From: Girardinichthys multiradiatus
Lineage: Eukaryota > Chordata > Actinopteri > Cyprinodontiformes > Goodeidae
Direction of reading: 5' to 3'
NCBI RefSeq assembly: GCF_021462225.1
Contig: NC_061816.1
Coordinates: 4,707,854-4,771,853, forward strand
DNA: 64,000 nt
The notes beneath the pieces are model-generated. The model worked only from the letters and a program-made list of their open reading frames with translations, ran no database searches and was not told the DNA's origin. The first letter of the stretch is position 1, and each line of letters opens with the position of its first letter. Below are positions 33,777 through 45,400 of this stretch, one piece after another. The position numbers were made by a program, and so were the translations under genes.

Positions 33777-34045
33777 TTACACTGTAACTATGGTTCTGTG
33801 AATTCCTGAATGACTGCAAGTGGCAGTAAACAAAGTGGATATGTCTCCTCGTGCTCTGCGCAGGTCGAGATTAAATGTAAACAAAGTCACGCACGTAACA
33901 CGTAGCCCACCTGGGCGTGCGTCTATAAATAGCACGTGGAAGGCTACGTTCGGACTCTGGGATCTTCTCGCTGGGGGAGAAGATCCGAGTGACCAGTGTG
34001 ACTGGCAGTCATCCAGGAATTCACAGAACCATAGTTACAGTGTAA
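33777..34045. repeat. Large hairpin at the DIRS terminus
   Basis: Arms 33777-33817 and 34005-34045 are inverse complements at 40 of 41 bases, with a 187-bp loop. Inside the loop is a second perfect small hairpin (gatcttctc / gagaagatc, 33961-33985). Confidence 0.85.
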
Positions 34046-34159
34046 CTTCTGTTCTGTTTAATTTCTTCCTGACTGCCAGTGGCAGTAAACAAAGTGGATG
34101 ACTTATGCCAGCAAAGTCATGAGGAATGCAGTACTCACCCACCTCTCAGGAAGTGGAAG

Positions 34160-35230
34160 AAGCCAGAGACAGAATTGTTGAGGCCAGTGTGGACTCTTGT
34201 CCCACATTGAGGCAGTAAAAGCGTGCAAACGTGCACGGTGTTGCCCATGACACTGCCGCGCAGATATCCCCAGTGGCATGCCCCTCAGTGCCACCCAGGA
34301 CAAACTCCTGGTAGAATGGCACATAACAACAGAAGGCGCAGCTGCCCCAACAGATTCATAAGCCAGCGCAATGGCAACCACGACCCAATGTAACAGCCTG
34401 TACTTTGAAAGGGCACGCCCTGCTGTTCTGCCTGCTGTGGCACACAAACAGCTGGTCTGACTGGCGAATATCGCCTGCAGCCACCTTGTACAGCTACAAT
34501 GCCCGGACTGGGCACAGCATGTTAGCCAGCCTCTGTTCCTCGGACTGACACGGGGGAGGGTAGTAAGCCCCCGTTCAATGGCTGTACGTGGGGAGCAGAA
34601 CCTTAGGAAGAAAGTCTATGTCCGGCCACAGTGTTACTCTGGACCCATCTGCCTTCCAACGCAGGCAGGTAGGGGTGATGGTGAGTGCTTGGAGCTCACT
34701 GACCCGCTTAGCTGTGGGGCAGCTCACATTGGCTCAAAAGGTGGCCTACTCAGGGCCTTCAACACCAGTGGGAGGTCCCATGCTGCCGCTGGTCTCCATA
34801 ATGGGGGGTTCAGCCTCCTTGCACCCTGGAGAAACTGTGACACCCAATAGTGTGTCCCCACTCATTTGCCATCAACGATGCCGTGGCTGGCTGAAATAGC
34901 AGCTAGGTGCACCTTCAGGGTTGATGCTACCTGTCCAGCATCCAATAAACCCTGCAGGTACCCCAAATGTTATGCAAGGAACACGAAACTGGGTCAACCC
35001 CTCTGCGTCTGCACCACTCCAAAAAACGCTGCCAGCAACGGACATAAGTCCTCAATGTGGAAGGAGCTTTGGCATTCTGCAGTGTCCGCTGAATGGAGGG
35101 CTCCAGATCCATCAAGGACTGCCAGCACCCTTCAGCGGCCACACCATGAGGAGAAGATGGCCCGGAGACGGATGCTAAATCTTCCCCTCCAACTGAGACA
35201 ACAGGTCTGCCCTGACCGGGACCCGCCATG
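34160..35230 (-). pseudogene. DIRS tyrosine recombinase, broken
   Basis: The N-terminal part reads APSTLRTYVRCWQRFLEWC in frame 35742-34927. The middle (STLKVHLAAISASHG, ARRLNPP, LVLKALSRPPFEPM) and C-terminal part (HSTRSLSWVALRG, then ICAAVSWATP and FARFY) are in other frames with in-frame stops and a frameshift near 34270. In the family this enzyme integrates the circular cDNA without target duplication. Here it cannot be made as one protein. Confidence 0.75.
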
Positions 35231-36136
35231 GCTCCCCGTCCAGCAGATTGAGAAGCAATGGGAACCAGACCCTCGTGGGTCACTCGGGGGCCACCAAGAG
35301 AACCTTCAGGGTCAACGAACTCACTCGGTGGAGAGTGGGCAGAAGGAGCAGAAATGGAGGAATGGCATACAGCAGACTGGCTGGCCACGCGTTTGTAAGG
35401 GCATCCATTCCAGTGGGGAGCTGGCCTCCACCAGGAAAAACCAGAAGGGGCAATGTGTACCAATGTGTACTGCTCCTTGATGCAGAAAGATTGATCTGGG
35501 CCCTGCTGAACCAATCCCATATCTGCCGTACCACCTGAGGATGCAGCCTCCAATCCCCGGGGGAAGCCTCTGTTGGGACAGATAATAGGCCACAGAGTTC
35601 TTTGTCCACAGTAGGTGCATTGCCCTGATGGAAGTGAAGCGAGGGTATTCCCCCTCCCTTTAGGCACCGCAGTGATCTGGTCCCCCCCCCCCCCAGTCGT
35701 TGACGTGGAACACTGTGCTGTGCTGTGCGTCCTGACGAGCACGTTTGCCCTCGAGAGAGGGCCAGAAGTCCCTCAGCGCCAAATAAATCATCCTCAGCTC
35801 CAGGAAATTGATGTACAGATGCCCCTCGGGAGGGCCCCACCGCCCCTGGATGGACCTGCACTGCCACACCGCTCCCCATCCGAGAGGTGATGCATCTGTA
35901 GTCACCACCTCCCGTCTTACGGGGACTGTACCGAGGGGGACCCCACATTGCATGTATGCTCTGTCTCGCCAGCGATGGAGGAGCACTGCACAGCCGGGTG
36001 TAACTCACACCTTGACCTGCCGGTGCAACCGGGGGTCCATGTGGAGGCTGCTGAACCACCTATGCAAGGACCGTAGATGAAACAACCCCAGCGGAGTAAG
36101 AGCTGAGGCTGCCACCAGCATCACCAACAGTCTAAG
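35231..36136 (-). pseudogene. DIRS RNase H region, frameshifted
   Basis: Frame 35986-35660 carries the RNase H core (VVTTDASPLGWGAVW, INFLELRMIYLAL). The frame is lost at a run of C (around 35682-35694) after HVNDWGG, and 36059-35280 resumes with DWRLHPQVVRQIWDWF. The homopolymer run is the likely cause of the shift. Confidence 0.75.
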
Positions 36137-37153
36137 TCATAGTTTGACTGGAGGTGCCGCAGCCACTCGAAAAGACTGGAGCAGGGATTGAATCCTTTCC
36201 ACCCTCTCCGAGCTTGGCCGAGCCAGCATGGCCACCGAATCCAAGGTCTTGCCAATAAGGACCACCTGCTGGGCTGGGATCAGAGAACTTTTCTGATGGT
36301 TCACTGCTATCCCCAGTGCTTTGACATGGGCCAGGACCCTCGAAGTCGCCCGCTGGACCCCGCCAGAGAAGAGGGCACAGATGAGCCAGTCATCCATATA
36401 TGGCAGAATCTTTAACCCTGACAGGCACAGAGGGCTTAAAACCACCTTCACGCACCTCGGGAAAATCTGAGGGGCTAAAGAAAGCCTGAATGGCAGGACT
36501 GAAAACTCGTAAGCCAAGCCGTGGAAGGCAAATTGCAGATACTTCCTGTGTTCTAGGTGGATCGGAACATGAAAGTACGCGTCCTTCAGGTCTATGGACA
36601 TAAACCACTCCCCTGCACAGATTATCCCAAGGACATCGCAGGTGCGGAGCATGCGAAATGGCAGCACCTTCAAACAGCTGTTTAGCCCCCTCAGATCCAC
36701 CACTGGCTGAAGGGAACCGTCCTTTGGAATCAAAAAATAGGTTGAGTAAAACTCGTCGGCCTGCAAACGTGGTGGAACCACCACTATGGCCTCTTTGTCC
36801 AGCAGAGTTTTCATTTCCTGCACCAAGATCACAGCTCGTGCAGGATCTGTGACCAAGGTCACCCTGACACCCGATGGAGATGGAGGCTGACGGCAGAACT
36901 GCAGCCTGTACCCTTGAGACATAATTCTTAACACCCATGCATCCCTGCATTGGGTTCTCCAATAGGCCAGGTGCTGTTGTGAAGATCTCCCTGCCCCCAG
37001 GCTGCCCTCTGCCGCCTGCTCCGGCCTCTGGGGGGCGCCAGCTCCTCTCCAGGCCTGCCAGAGTCCCATGAGGTGGAGCCTGTTCCACCCCAGGCTGACG
37101 CCAAGCTCCCGCCACAGCCCGGCTGCGCTGCAGGGGCCTGGCTGGACTGCCAA
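36137..37153 (-). pseudogene. DIRS reverse transcriptase (mostly open)
   Basis: A 338-residue frame with all main RT blocks: FYSTYFLIPKDGSLQPVVDLRGLN (shown in part), MSIDLKDAYFHVPI, LPFRLSLAPQIF and the catalytic LPYMDDWL. In DIRS the usual motif is Y(L/M)DDW, so the active site is present. The ATG is not the real start: it follows gag-like low-complexity sequence. It ends at a stop before RNase H, so it is disconnected from its partner domain. Confidence 0.82.
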
Positions 37154-38415
37154 CGGTGCTCCAGTGCCCTCTCAGCCTCCGGTCCAAACAGCTGGCCTGG
37201 TACCACCGGCAGCTTCCGCAAGCTCTGCCTACAGTCATCCAAGATTGGGGCCTGTGCCAACTAGACCTGGCATCGGGTTACCACCAGTGGGGACAAAAGG
37301 TGACCGAGTTCCCTGGACATGAGTCCAAAGGCCTGGAGGACGGCATCATTTGTATAGCCCAGTGCTGCTCCCGCCGTGCACGGCTGCAGCATCTGGGACT
37401 GTGCCTACAGGAGAACAGAGAGGGAATTGCCAATGCGTGCCATACAAGCCGCAATGTCGAAGGCTCAGCACAAAAAGTCATCTGAAACTGGCCGCTTGGA
37501 CAGCGGGCCTTCTCCCTCAGCACCTCATCTGGGGAAAGAACCAGTGATGTGATGCAGTGATCCGCAGGGGGCATGCAGTCCAGACCATGATCCCCAGGAT
37601 TGCGCATGCACGCCAGGATCCACGCGTCTCGACCATGGTGGGAGAATCTTCAAGGATCCCTCCAGCAGCACTGAAGCTCTTCCAAGAAGGACGGCGATGG
37701 GGGGACCTCAAATAGAGGAGCCGCCAGAGCCTGGTGAAAAAATGGGTTTCCCATGGGATGGGCCGCCGGTGTATCATCCAGGCCGACCCTTGCCAAGGCT
37801 GCCAAAATAATTGCCCGTAGCTGGCATGGTTCCTCCCCTGGGTCAGAGCTAACTGAATTCCTGATGGAATTCCCTGAACCATCATTCCCTTCCATACTCG
37901 GGGGATCCACCTCCTGACCCCAAGGGTCTGGGAAGGGGTCCCCCTGATCCTCAAGGGACTGAAACTCCAAATTGGAGGCCCTCACAGAGATTCCATCATC
38001 CTCCAGGTCCTCCCCGACTCCCAAGCTGCCGCTGCTTGGAAGACAGGCGTGGGGTCTGGAGCCTTGAGTAAAACCTTGAGCTGCTCCACCTCGGCCCTCA
38101 AAGAGTCCACTTCCAGCCGAGACGGGCACTCCAGCCGAGGTCTCTTCTCCGTGGACTGTGGCGTTCCCCCGCTGGTGCATCCCCCCGCCACGGTTGAGGC
38201 ATCACTGAGGGTGGCAGCTCGGCTGGGAAAAGGAGACTTTCTACTTGACGTAGCATGTTGTCTTTAACAGACAAAGGCAAAATGCTGCAGTTCATGCATG
38301 GGTCCGTCAGAGCCTCCCTGAGATGACCCACGCCCAGGCATTTGGGGCACAGATCATGTACATCCTCTACCTTGAGAGGGACCCCACACGAAGTGCACCC
38401 CAGCATCCCAATCAC
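37154..38415 (-). pseudogene. DIRS gag-like region, broken
   Basis: The frame 38415-38098 has a Cys/His cluster at its start (CTSCG, CPKCLGVGH, CMNC) typical of DIRS gag N-termini. Later pieces lie in 38180-37650 and 37954-37517. Overlapping frames show at least two shifts. In the family, gag packages the RNA. Confidence 0.62.
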
Positions 38416-39328
38416 AGACGTGGAAAATGCGGGTAGGCACCAGGCAAGGACTTCAATAAAATTGAAGAACGCGATCAGGGGCCTCTATTTCATTATAATG
38501 TGGCACACCTTTCCTTTCCTATACAAATACGAGCGCCCGCCAGGCAATCCGAGCAAGAACTGTGCAGACACAGAACGCAGTCGGAACATCCAGCTTTCAT
38601 TCACCTGAAAACCGCAGCTGTCCGTTCCTCTGCATCGGGCTTCACACAGGAGAAAAGAATCAAGCTTCCAGCTACTAGAATGAACAAAGAAACAGAGAAA
38701 CATCAACCACAGCCTTAGAGAGCTACAAAGAGCACTCCAACAAAAAAGTCACAGGCAGGATGACGCTGTATCACACCAAATGTGTGCTTACCTTTCTTTG
38801 ACCAACAACACCCAATAAGCGCCGAAACACAGACTTATAGGAGCGACCAACATGCCAAGTACACAATGGTCGACAGAAGATCAAAGAGACCGAATGTAGC
38901 CTTCCACGTGTTATTTATAGACGCACGCCCAGGTGGGCTACGTGTCACCTGTGTGACTTTAATTTACATTTAATCTCGACCTGCGCAGAGCACGAGGAGA
39001 CATGTCCACTTTGTTTATTGCCACCGGCAGTCAGGAAGGGATGAAACGGAACTGGTTTTGTTGTGCAGCCACAGTAGGAAACAACCTGACTGATCAGGAT
39101 ATACAGTCTGAGATTCTGCTGCTCCTTCAGTCAGACTTTCCAGTCAAACAGGAAACACTTAATTCCTTCAACATCAACCTTTACTTTAAGTCGAACTGTC
39201 AAACATGTCGTTTTGAATATTACCTTAGGTTGTACCTACAGGTGTGTGTGAGTAAATGAGAATGCATCTTCATCATGTGTGTTCTTGGCTGCAGCTCCAT
39301 GTGTGTGAGCTGATGTGAACTGAGCAGC

Positions 39329-39417
39329 ATGGATCAGTGTGAGGACAGAGAGGACAGAGTCCCTCCCTCTAAAACCACTCTGTGTGGAGAACATGAGGAC
39401 CAGAGCAAAGTTCAGAG
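39329..39417 (+). CDS. NLR-D exon 1: start exon
   Basis: ATG at 39329 within gagcagcATGG, encoding [15 protein letters not shown] onward and ending in phase 2 at a gtgaga donor. It matches the NLR-A start exon in length (89 bp) and sequence. It reads straight into the next intron if not spliced. Confidence 0.87.
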
Positions 39418-42400
39418 GTGAGATCACCATCTCTAACTGTCCAGAACTATTCTCCATGTCAGAGCTCAGCACTCACAACATCTTTCTTCACAGGAAACTA
39501 CCAGAACCAGAACTTGGATCTGGACCTGAACCCAGTTGTGTGTCTTTTAAGAGCAATAGGTCAAAGGATTTTGAAATTAATTTTCAATCAGAGCAACATT
39601 CAGCAGCAAACAGGTGAGCTGTTTCTAAATTGTTAAACTGAGATTTCCAGAAGCTCAGAAATCATGAGCTGAGAATAAAGCTGCTGATCTAAAGGGGTTC
39701 CATCATCAGTTTAAGACTAGAACAAGTAAAACAAACAACAAGAAGTTAAATGAACTTGTTTCTCCATCAGCAGTTCTGACTCTGATCCAAAGGAAGAAAG
39801 TTTGTCAGGATAGAAGATCAGAACACATCAAACACTGTTCTACAGAAAAACTTTCTGATTATTGTTCAGTTCCTGCTACCAAACCAAAACATCATCCCTT
39901 ATTAATGATCATCAGTGCTAATTATTAATCCATCATTAATATACGGTTTACAGTGAAACCAGGAATATTTGGATCCTCTTCAAACAAGAGCCACTGTGAG
40001 ACACTTTAGAGTTCTGAGCTTCAGGGTTTAACTTTAAATACATTATTAGACTAAGTTTGAATTCAGTGTTTTTCCTTCAGGATCCAACAGACCCTCAAAC
40101 CAGAACCAGAACCAGAACCCAGCTGTGTGTCCTTAAAGAGCAACAGGTCAATGGATATTGGTATTAATTATAAATCAGCAAAACGTTCAGCTGCAAACAG
40201 GTGAGCTGTTTCTAAATGTTCAAACTAATTAGTTGAAACTAACTTCATTCCAACATATTAATGAGAACACAACTCTTTCTCACACATGTCTGTGTTCACA
40301 TGTTAAGCAGTGTGTGGTGGATGCTAAATCATGGAAATAATCAAACCATTGTATTATTGTGATGATATGAAATGATCTTGTTAGATGATATTGGAGCTAA
40401 AATCAGTTGTTCTTCCATCCAGTTGAATCATTCTGTATCACCTTGTGTCACATTAGTTCATCAGAGTTTGGCTGGTTCCCTTTGGACGCATCTCTGCTCT
40501 TTTCTGTGGGGGTTTTGTTGGTCCTCCCAGGGTTTGCATGCTCATGGGGGGCCTTTGGATGTCCGTGGCTCCTCCATGTCTGTTTGGGTTCCTGGGGGCT
40601 GGTCTGTGGCTTCTCTCACTGTTGTATAATGTGCACACATATGCCCACAGGTGTTTGGGTTTAGGTGTTAACATATACACAAATATACTCTATAGTGAGT
40701 TGGGGATGCCACTAAATACATATTGCATTCATTAGTACCGTGTACATTTCGGTAGCAATGTTTTTGTTATTTCTGCGGTTCTAAGGTATTATTTTGTATT
40801 CTCTTCATCCTTCTTTCTGATCCTCTATTCTTTTCTCCTGCTCTCCCTTTTTGCCCCTCTTCTCTCCCTTTCTTGTTTCTATTTTTCCCTTCTGTTTTGG
40901 TCTCGGTTTCCGTTTCATTTGAAATGATCCCAAAGCAGTTTCTAAAAAAGTTATTTTATGTGTATCCAGTGGAGCATTATAGCTCTAGCCCAAATGCTTC
41001 ACATGCAAAGTAAATCTATTGGGCTTTTTCTTGGCACTCTGACAACAATTCTGAGTGCAACTCTGCTGGACAGGACTAGTTAAAGAAAAAGATATTTCAG
41101 TTTCAGTTGCATGTCAACTGTTTTTTTAATATTAAGTCATGAACCAACCTTTAACATCTTACAGATCATTATTTGCATATTGTCAACTTCCTAAAATATT
41201 GGCCTGAGTCATTTTTTGGATTACCTTGGAAAGTGGAACAACTACACGGGGAAAGCTTTCTTCGCGTATTGACAGCAGCTTTCAACTGGTAGAACGGTAG
41301 GGTCATGCCCTATACGCTTGTGCGTGGGCGACTGTGGAAATGGACGACCGTGGAAATGGATGGCCCAACACCATTTTGGCTGAGATTGTTCTGAAACCAA
41401 GAACCCAGCGTACAGCAGAGTAGGTCTACTGAGGGTATTTGCTTTCTAAGCAGAGCTTTTTAACCCCAGTTTCTGAAACAGGGCCCTCATGGACCTTCGT
41501 CTTTGTCTGTTTGTTGAGAATGTGAGCTAATGCTTCCTGGTTCCTCCACAGAGTGGACCAGCAGAACTCACAGGTTTCTAGTGGTCCATCTGCACAGCAG
41601 CATCAAACACAGCTGGACTCCATATTTATGGTGTGTACATGTACAACAACTACTTCTCCATCAGTTCTGTTCACAGTCATCTCCATGCTGCACTTTGTAG
41701 ATCAGAGGACTGTCAGTCTGTCCAACATGGACTTGATGTTTGGCTCCATGACCTCAGTCTGATGTGTCCTTCATATATTGTTCTGTTCCAGCTGCTGGAG
41801 GACAACATTGTTACTTTTGTGAAGAACGAGCTGAAGAAGATCCAGAAGGTTCTGAGTCCAGATGACCCAGAATGCTTAGAGAGTCAGTGGGAGGATGAGG
41901 AGGTGTTGGAAGGTGAGGATAAAGAACAGAGAAGGAGGAGCACTAAAGCTTTTGTGGAGATCACACTGACCTACCTGAAGAAGATGAAGCAGGAGGAGTT
42001 GGCTGAACGTCTGCAGAGCAGTAAGAGGCTTTCTCTAAAGATTTAACCTGCAGGAAAAATGCTGAATTTATTTCAGTCTCAAGGGCAGAAAAACAGTTAT
42101 TTAAATGTTAGCAGAATTTCTTTCATTGCTAATAATATTTTGTCTTCCTTCAGGGTTTTTTTCCTCAGTTTGTCAACATAAACTTAAATCTGGTCTGAAG
42201 AAGAGGTTCCAGTGTGTGTTTGAGGGGATCGCTAAAGCAGGAAATCCAACCCTTCTGAACCAGATGTACACAGAGCTCTACATCACAGAGGGAGGGACTG
42301 GAGAGGTCAATGATGAACATGAGGTCAGACAGATTGAAACAGCATCCAGGAAACCACACAGACCAGAAACAACCATCAGACAAGAAGACATCTTTAAAGT

Positions 42401-45400
42401 CCCACCTGGAAGAGATCAACCAATCAGAACAGTGATGACAAAGGGAGTGGCTGGCATTGGGAAAACAGTCTTAACCCAAAAGTTAACTCTGGACTGGGCT
42501 GAAGACAAAGCCCACCAGAACATCCAGTTCATATTTCCATTCACCTTCAGAGAGCTGAATGTGCTGAAAGAGAAAAGGTTCAGCTTGGTGGACCTTGTTC
42601 ATCACTTCTTTACTGAAACCAAAGAAATCTGCAGCTTTGAACACTTCCAGGTTCTGTTCATCTTTGATGGTCTGGATGAGAGTCGACTTCCTCTGGACTT
42701 CCACAACAAGGAGATCCTGACTGATGTTACAGAGTCCACCTCAGTGGATGTTCTGCTGACAAACCTCATCAGGGGGAAACTGCTTCCCTCTGCTCTCCTC
42801 TGGATAACCACACGGCCTGCAGCAGCCAATCATATCCCTCCTGAGTGTGTTGGCATGGTGACAGAGGTCAGAGGGTTCACTGACCCACAGAAGGTGGAGT
42901 ACTTCAGCAAGAGATTTAGAGATAAGAAGCAGGCCAGCAGGATCATCTCACACATCAAAAGATCAAGAAGCCTCCACATCATGTGCCACATCCCAGTCTT
43001 CTGCTGGATCACTGCTACGGTTCTGGAGGATGTGTTGAAGACCAGAGAGGGAGGAAAGCTGCCCAACACCCTGACTGAGATGTACATCCACTTCCTGGTG
43101 GTTCAGACCAAAGTGAAGAAGGTCAAGTATGATGGAGGATCTGAGACAGATCCACACTGGAGTCCAGAGAGCAGGAAGATGATTGAGTCTCTGGGAAAAC
43201 TGGCTTTTGATCAGCTGCAGAAAGGAAACCTGATCTTCTATGAATCAGACCTGACAGAGTGTGGCATCGATATCAGAGACGCCTCAGTGTACTCAGGAGT
43301 GTTCACACAGATCTTTAGAGAGGAGAGAGGGCTGTACCAGGAAAAGGTGTTCTGCTTTGTCCATCTGAGTGTTCAGGAGTTTCTGGCTGCTCTTCATTTC
43401 CATCTGACCTTTATCAAGGATGGTGTCAATCTGATGGAAGAAAAACCAACCATTTTTGTTTTGGTATTTTTTCATTACAAACTACATCTAACAAGTCTCC
43501 ATCAGAGTGCTGTGGACAAGGCCTTACAGAGTCCAAATGGACACCTAGACTTGTTCCTCCGCTTCCTCCTGGGTCTTTCAGTGGAGACCAATCAGACTCT
43601 CCTCCTAGGTCTGCTGACAGAGACAGTAAGTAGCTCACAGACCAATCAGGAAACAGTTCAGTACATCAAAGAGAAGATGAATGAGAACCTGTCTGCAGAG
43701 AAAAGCATCAACCTGTTCCACTGTCTGAATGAACTGAATGATCGTTCTCTGGTCCACGAGATCCAAAAGTCTCTGAGTTCAGGAAGTCTCTCCACAGAGA
43801 AACTGTCTCCTGCTCAGTGGTCAGCTCTGGTCTTCATCTTACTGTCATCAGGAGAAGATCTGGATGTGTTTGACCTGAAGAAATACTCTGCTTCAGAGGA
43901 GGCTCTTCTCAGGCTGCTGCCAGTGGTTAAAGCTTCAACCAAAGTTTTGTAAGTTCTGACAGAATTTGGGTTTTGATATCTGGAGCTAAAACCAGGAAAG
44001 AGTGACAGTTATCCTGGATGTTCTGCTCAACAACTAAAGATTTATTGTTCTATACAATATTTATAATGTTTATCCACAAGACCAGACTGACACATGATCT
44101 GGTACCAAAATGGTTCCTCTCATAAAAGTGGAACAAAAAAATGGTCAAATTTAATTCTGTTCTGTTCTGCCTCTTCAGATCTAAAAATAGATGTCACATC
44201 CAAATATAAAATTTAAGTTTTACATCTTTCACCATTTTTTGCCATGAAAACCTCTGATTTATTCTAAGAGGAAAATGTACAATATTCAATATCTTCTAGT
44301 GTTTCATATAATTAGCATTTAAACAGAAATTAAAAACTAACGTTAAACAAAATGGTCCAGTTTGGGTCCAAAGGACCCTCGAGGGTTAAACAGGCTTACA
44401 TTATCATAGGACTGCTGGGGTTAAAGGTCACAGCACAACTTCCTGCACCAGAGGGAACACGTTTCCTGACAATAGTGACTAGACTTTGAAATAACAGATT
44501 ATGTCTGCTTGGTGTTGATCATTATTATTCAGATTTCTGGTTGTTGTTGTGTTCTCTTAATGTTCTTTAGTAATAACTTTCTTTCTATTTCCATCATGAT
44601 TTATATTTTACTGCTCGTCCCACAGTGTTTGAAAGAGGAGTAAATATGGATCAGAACATGTGGTCCAATCTGGAATAGTGTTAAGTGGACACATCATTTA
44701 GTTTTCCACTATTTGCAAACAGCTGCAGAAAATTTTCTGTAAAACAACAACAGGTCGTGTTTGCAGCTCTATCTCTACAGATTAAAATATAATTCAAAGT
44801 TTAAGCGGGTCACAGAATAGAAATGTGTCTAAATCACATTTTGTTCTGTTTTAGGGTTTTGACTTACATTACATTGCTTTTGAGTTTCTAAGTTCTTATT
44901 CAATAAAGCTGTTTTATATTTCTTGTTTAATACTATAAGATGTTTTTATTTAGTTTTATTCCATCAGAATTGTTCTTATTCATTTTGATCTCTGTCTCTT
45001 CAGATTGAAGAACTGTAACCTATCAGAGAGAAGCTGTGAAGTCCTGGCCTCAGTTCTCAGTTCACAGTCCTCTGATCTGAGAGAAATGGACCTGAGTAAC
45101 AACAAGCTGCAGGATTCTGGAGTGGAGCTGTTGTCTTCTGGACTGAAGAGTCCTCACTGCAAAGTGGAAACTCTCAGGTCTGAAATATATTAATGACTTT
45201 ATTAGTCTGAACATCAGTTCGGTACACATTTGTACCAAATGAATACAGCCTTGTTTTATACCTGAATACATGCAAAATGTTTATGTACAGAACTGCTCAA
45301 GAAGTGCTCAATGCAACATTCTGTAGGGCAACTTTAAAATGTGATGGCAAAAAAAAAAACAGAGAGGACTCCCATCTATCACTAATCTCTAACTTTTGGG

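Larger units (their letters stand above)
33777..39055 (-). mobile_element. DIRS-type tyrosine-recombinase retrotransposon, degenerate
   Basis: About 5.3 kb in the first intron of NLR-D, in antisense orientation. It has inverted terminal repeats (33815-33953 and 38895-39032, about 90% alike by eye) instead of LTRs, and an internal copy of the terminal motif at 34062-34100. The gene order is gag, RT-RNase H, then tyrosine recombinase. This set is diagnostic of DIRS. All genes carry frameshifts or stops, so it is not autonomous now. Each terminal repeat has a TATAAATA (33924-33931 plus; 38912-38919 minus), which could act as a promoter in the intron. Confidence 0.87.

Noticed and set aside
33777..34045. 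Hairpin as a transcription terminator or a miRNA precursor
   Set aside because: It lies at the end of a DIRS element and contains its terminal repeat; the loop is far too long for a miRNA.
34578..38267. Plus-strand ORFs opposite the DIRS genes
   Set aside because: Antisense shadows of gag, RT, RNase H and recombinase; the minus-strand frames carry all catalytic motifs.
41553..42046. ORFs reading continuously from exon 4 into exon 5 of NLR-D
   Set aside because: They cross an intron with clear gt/ag borders; spliced phases match NLR-A.
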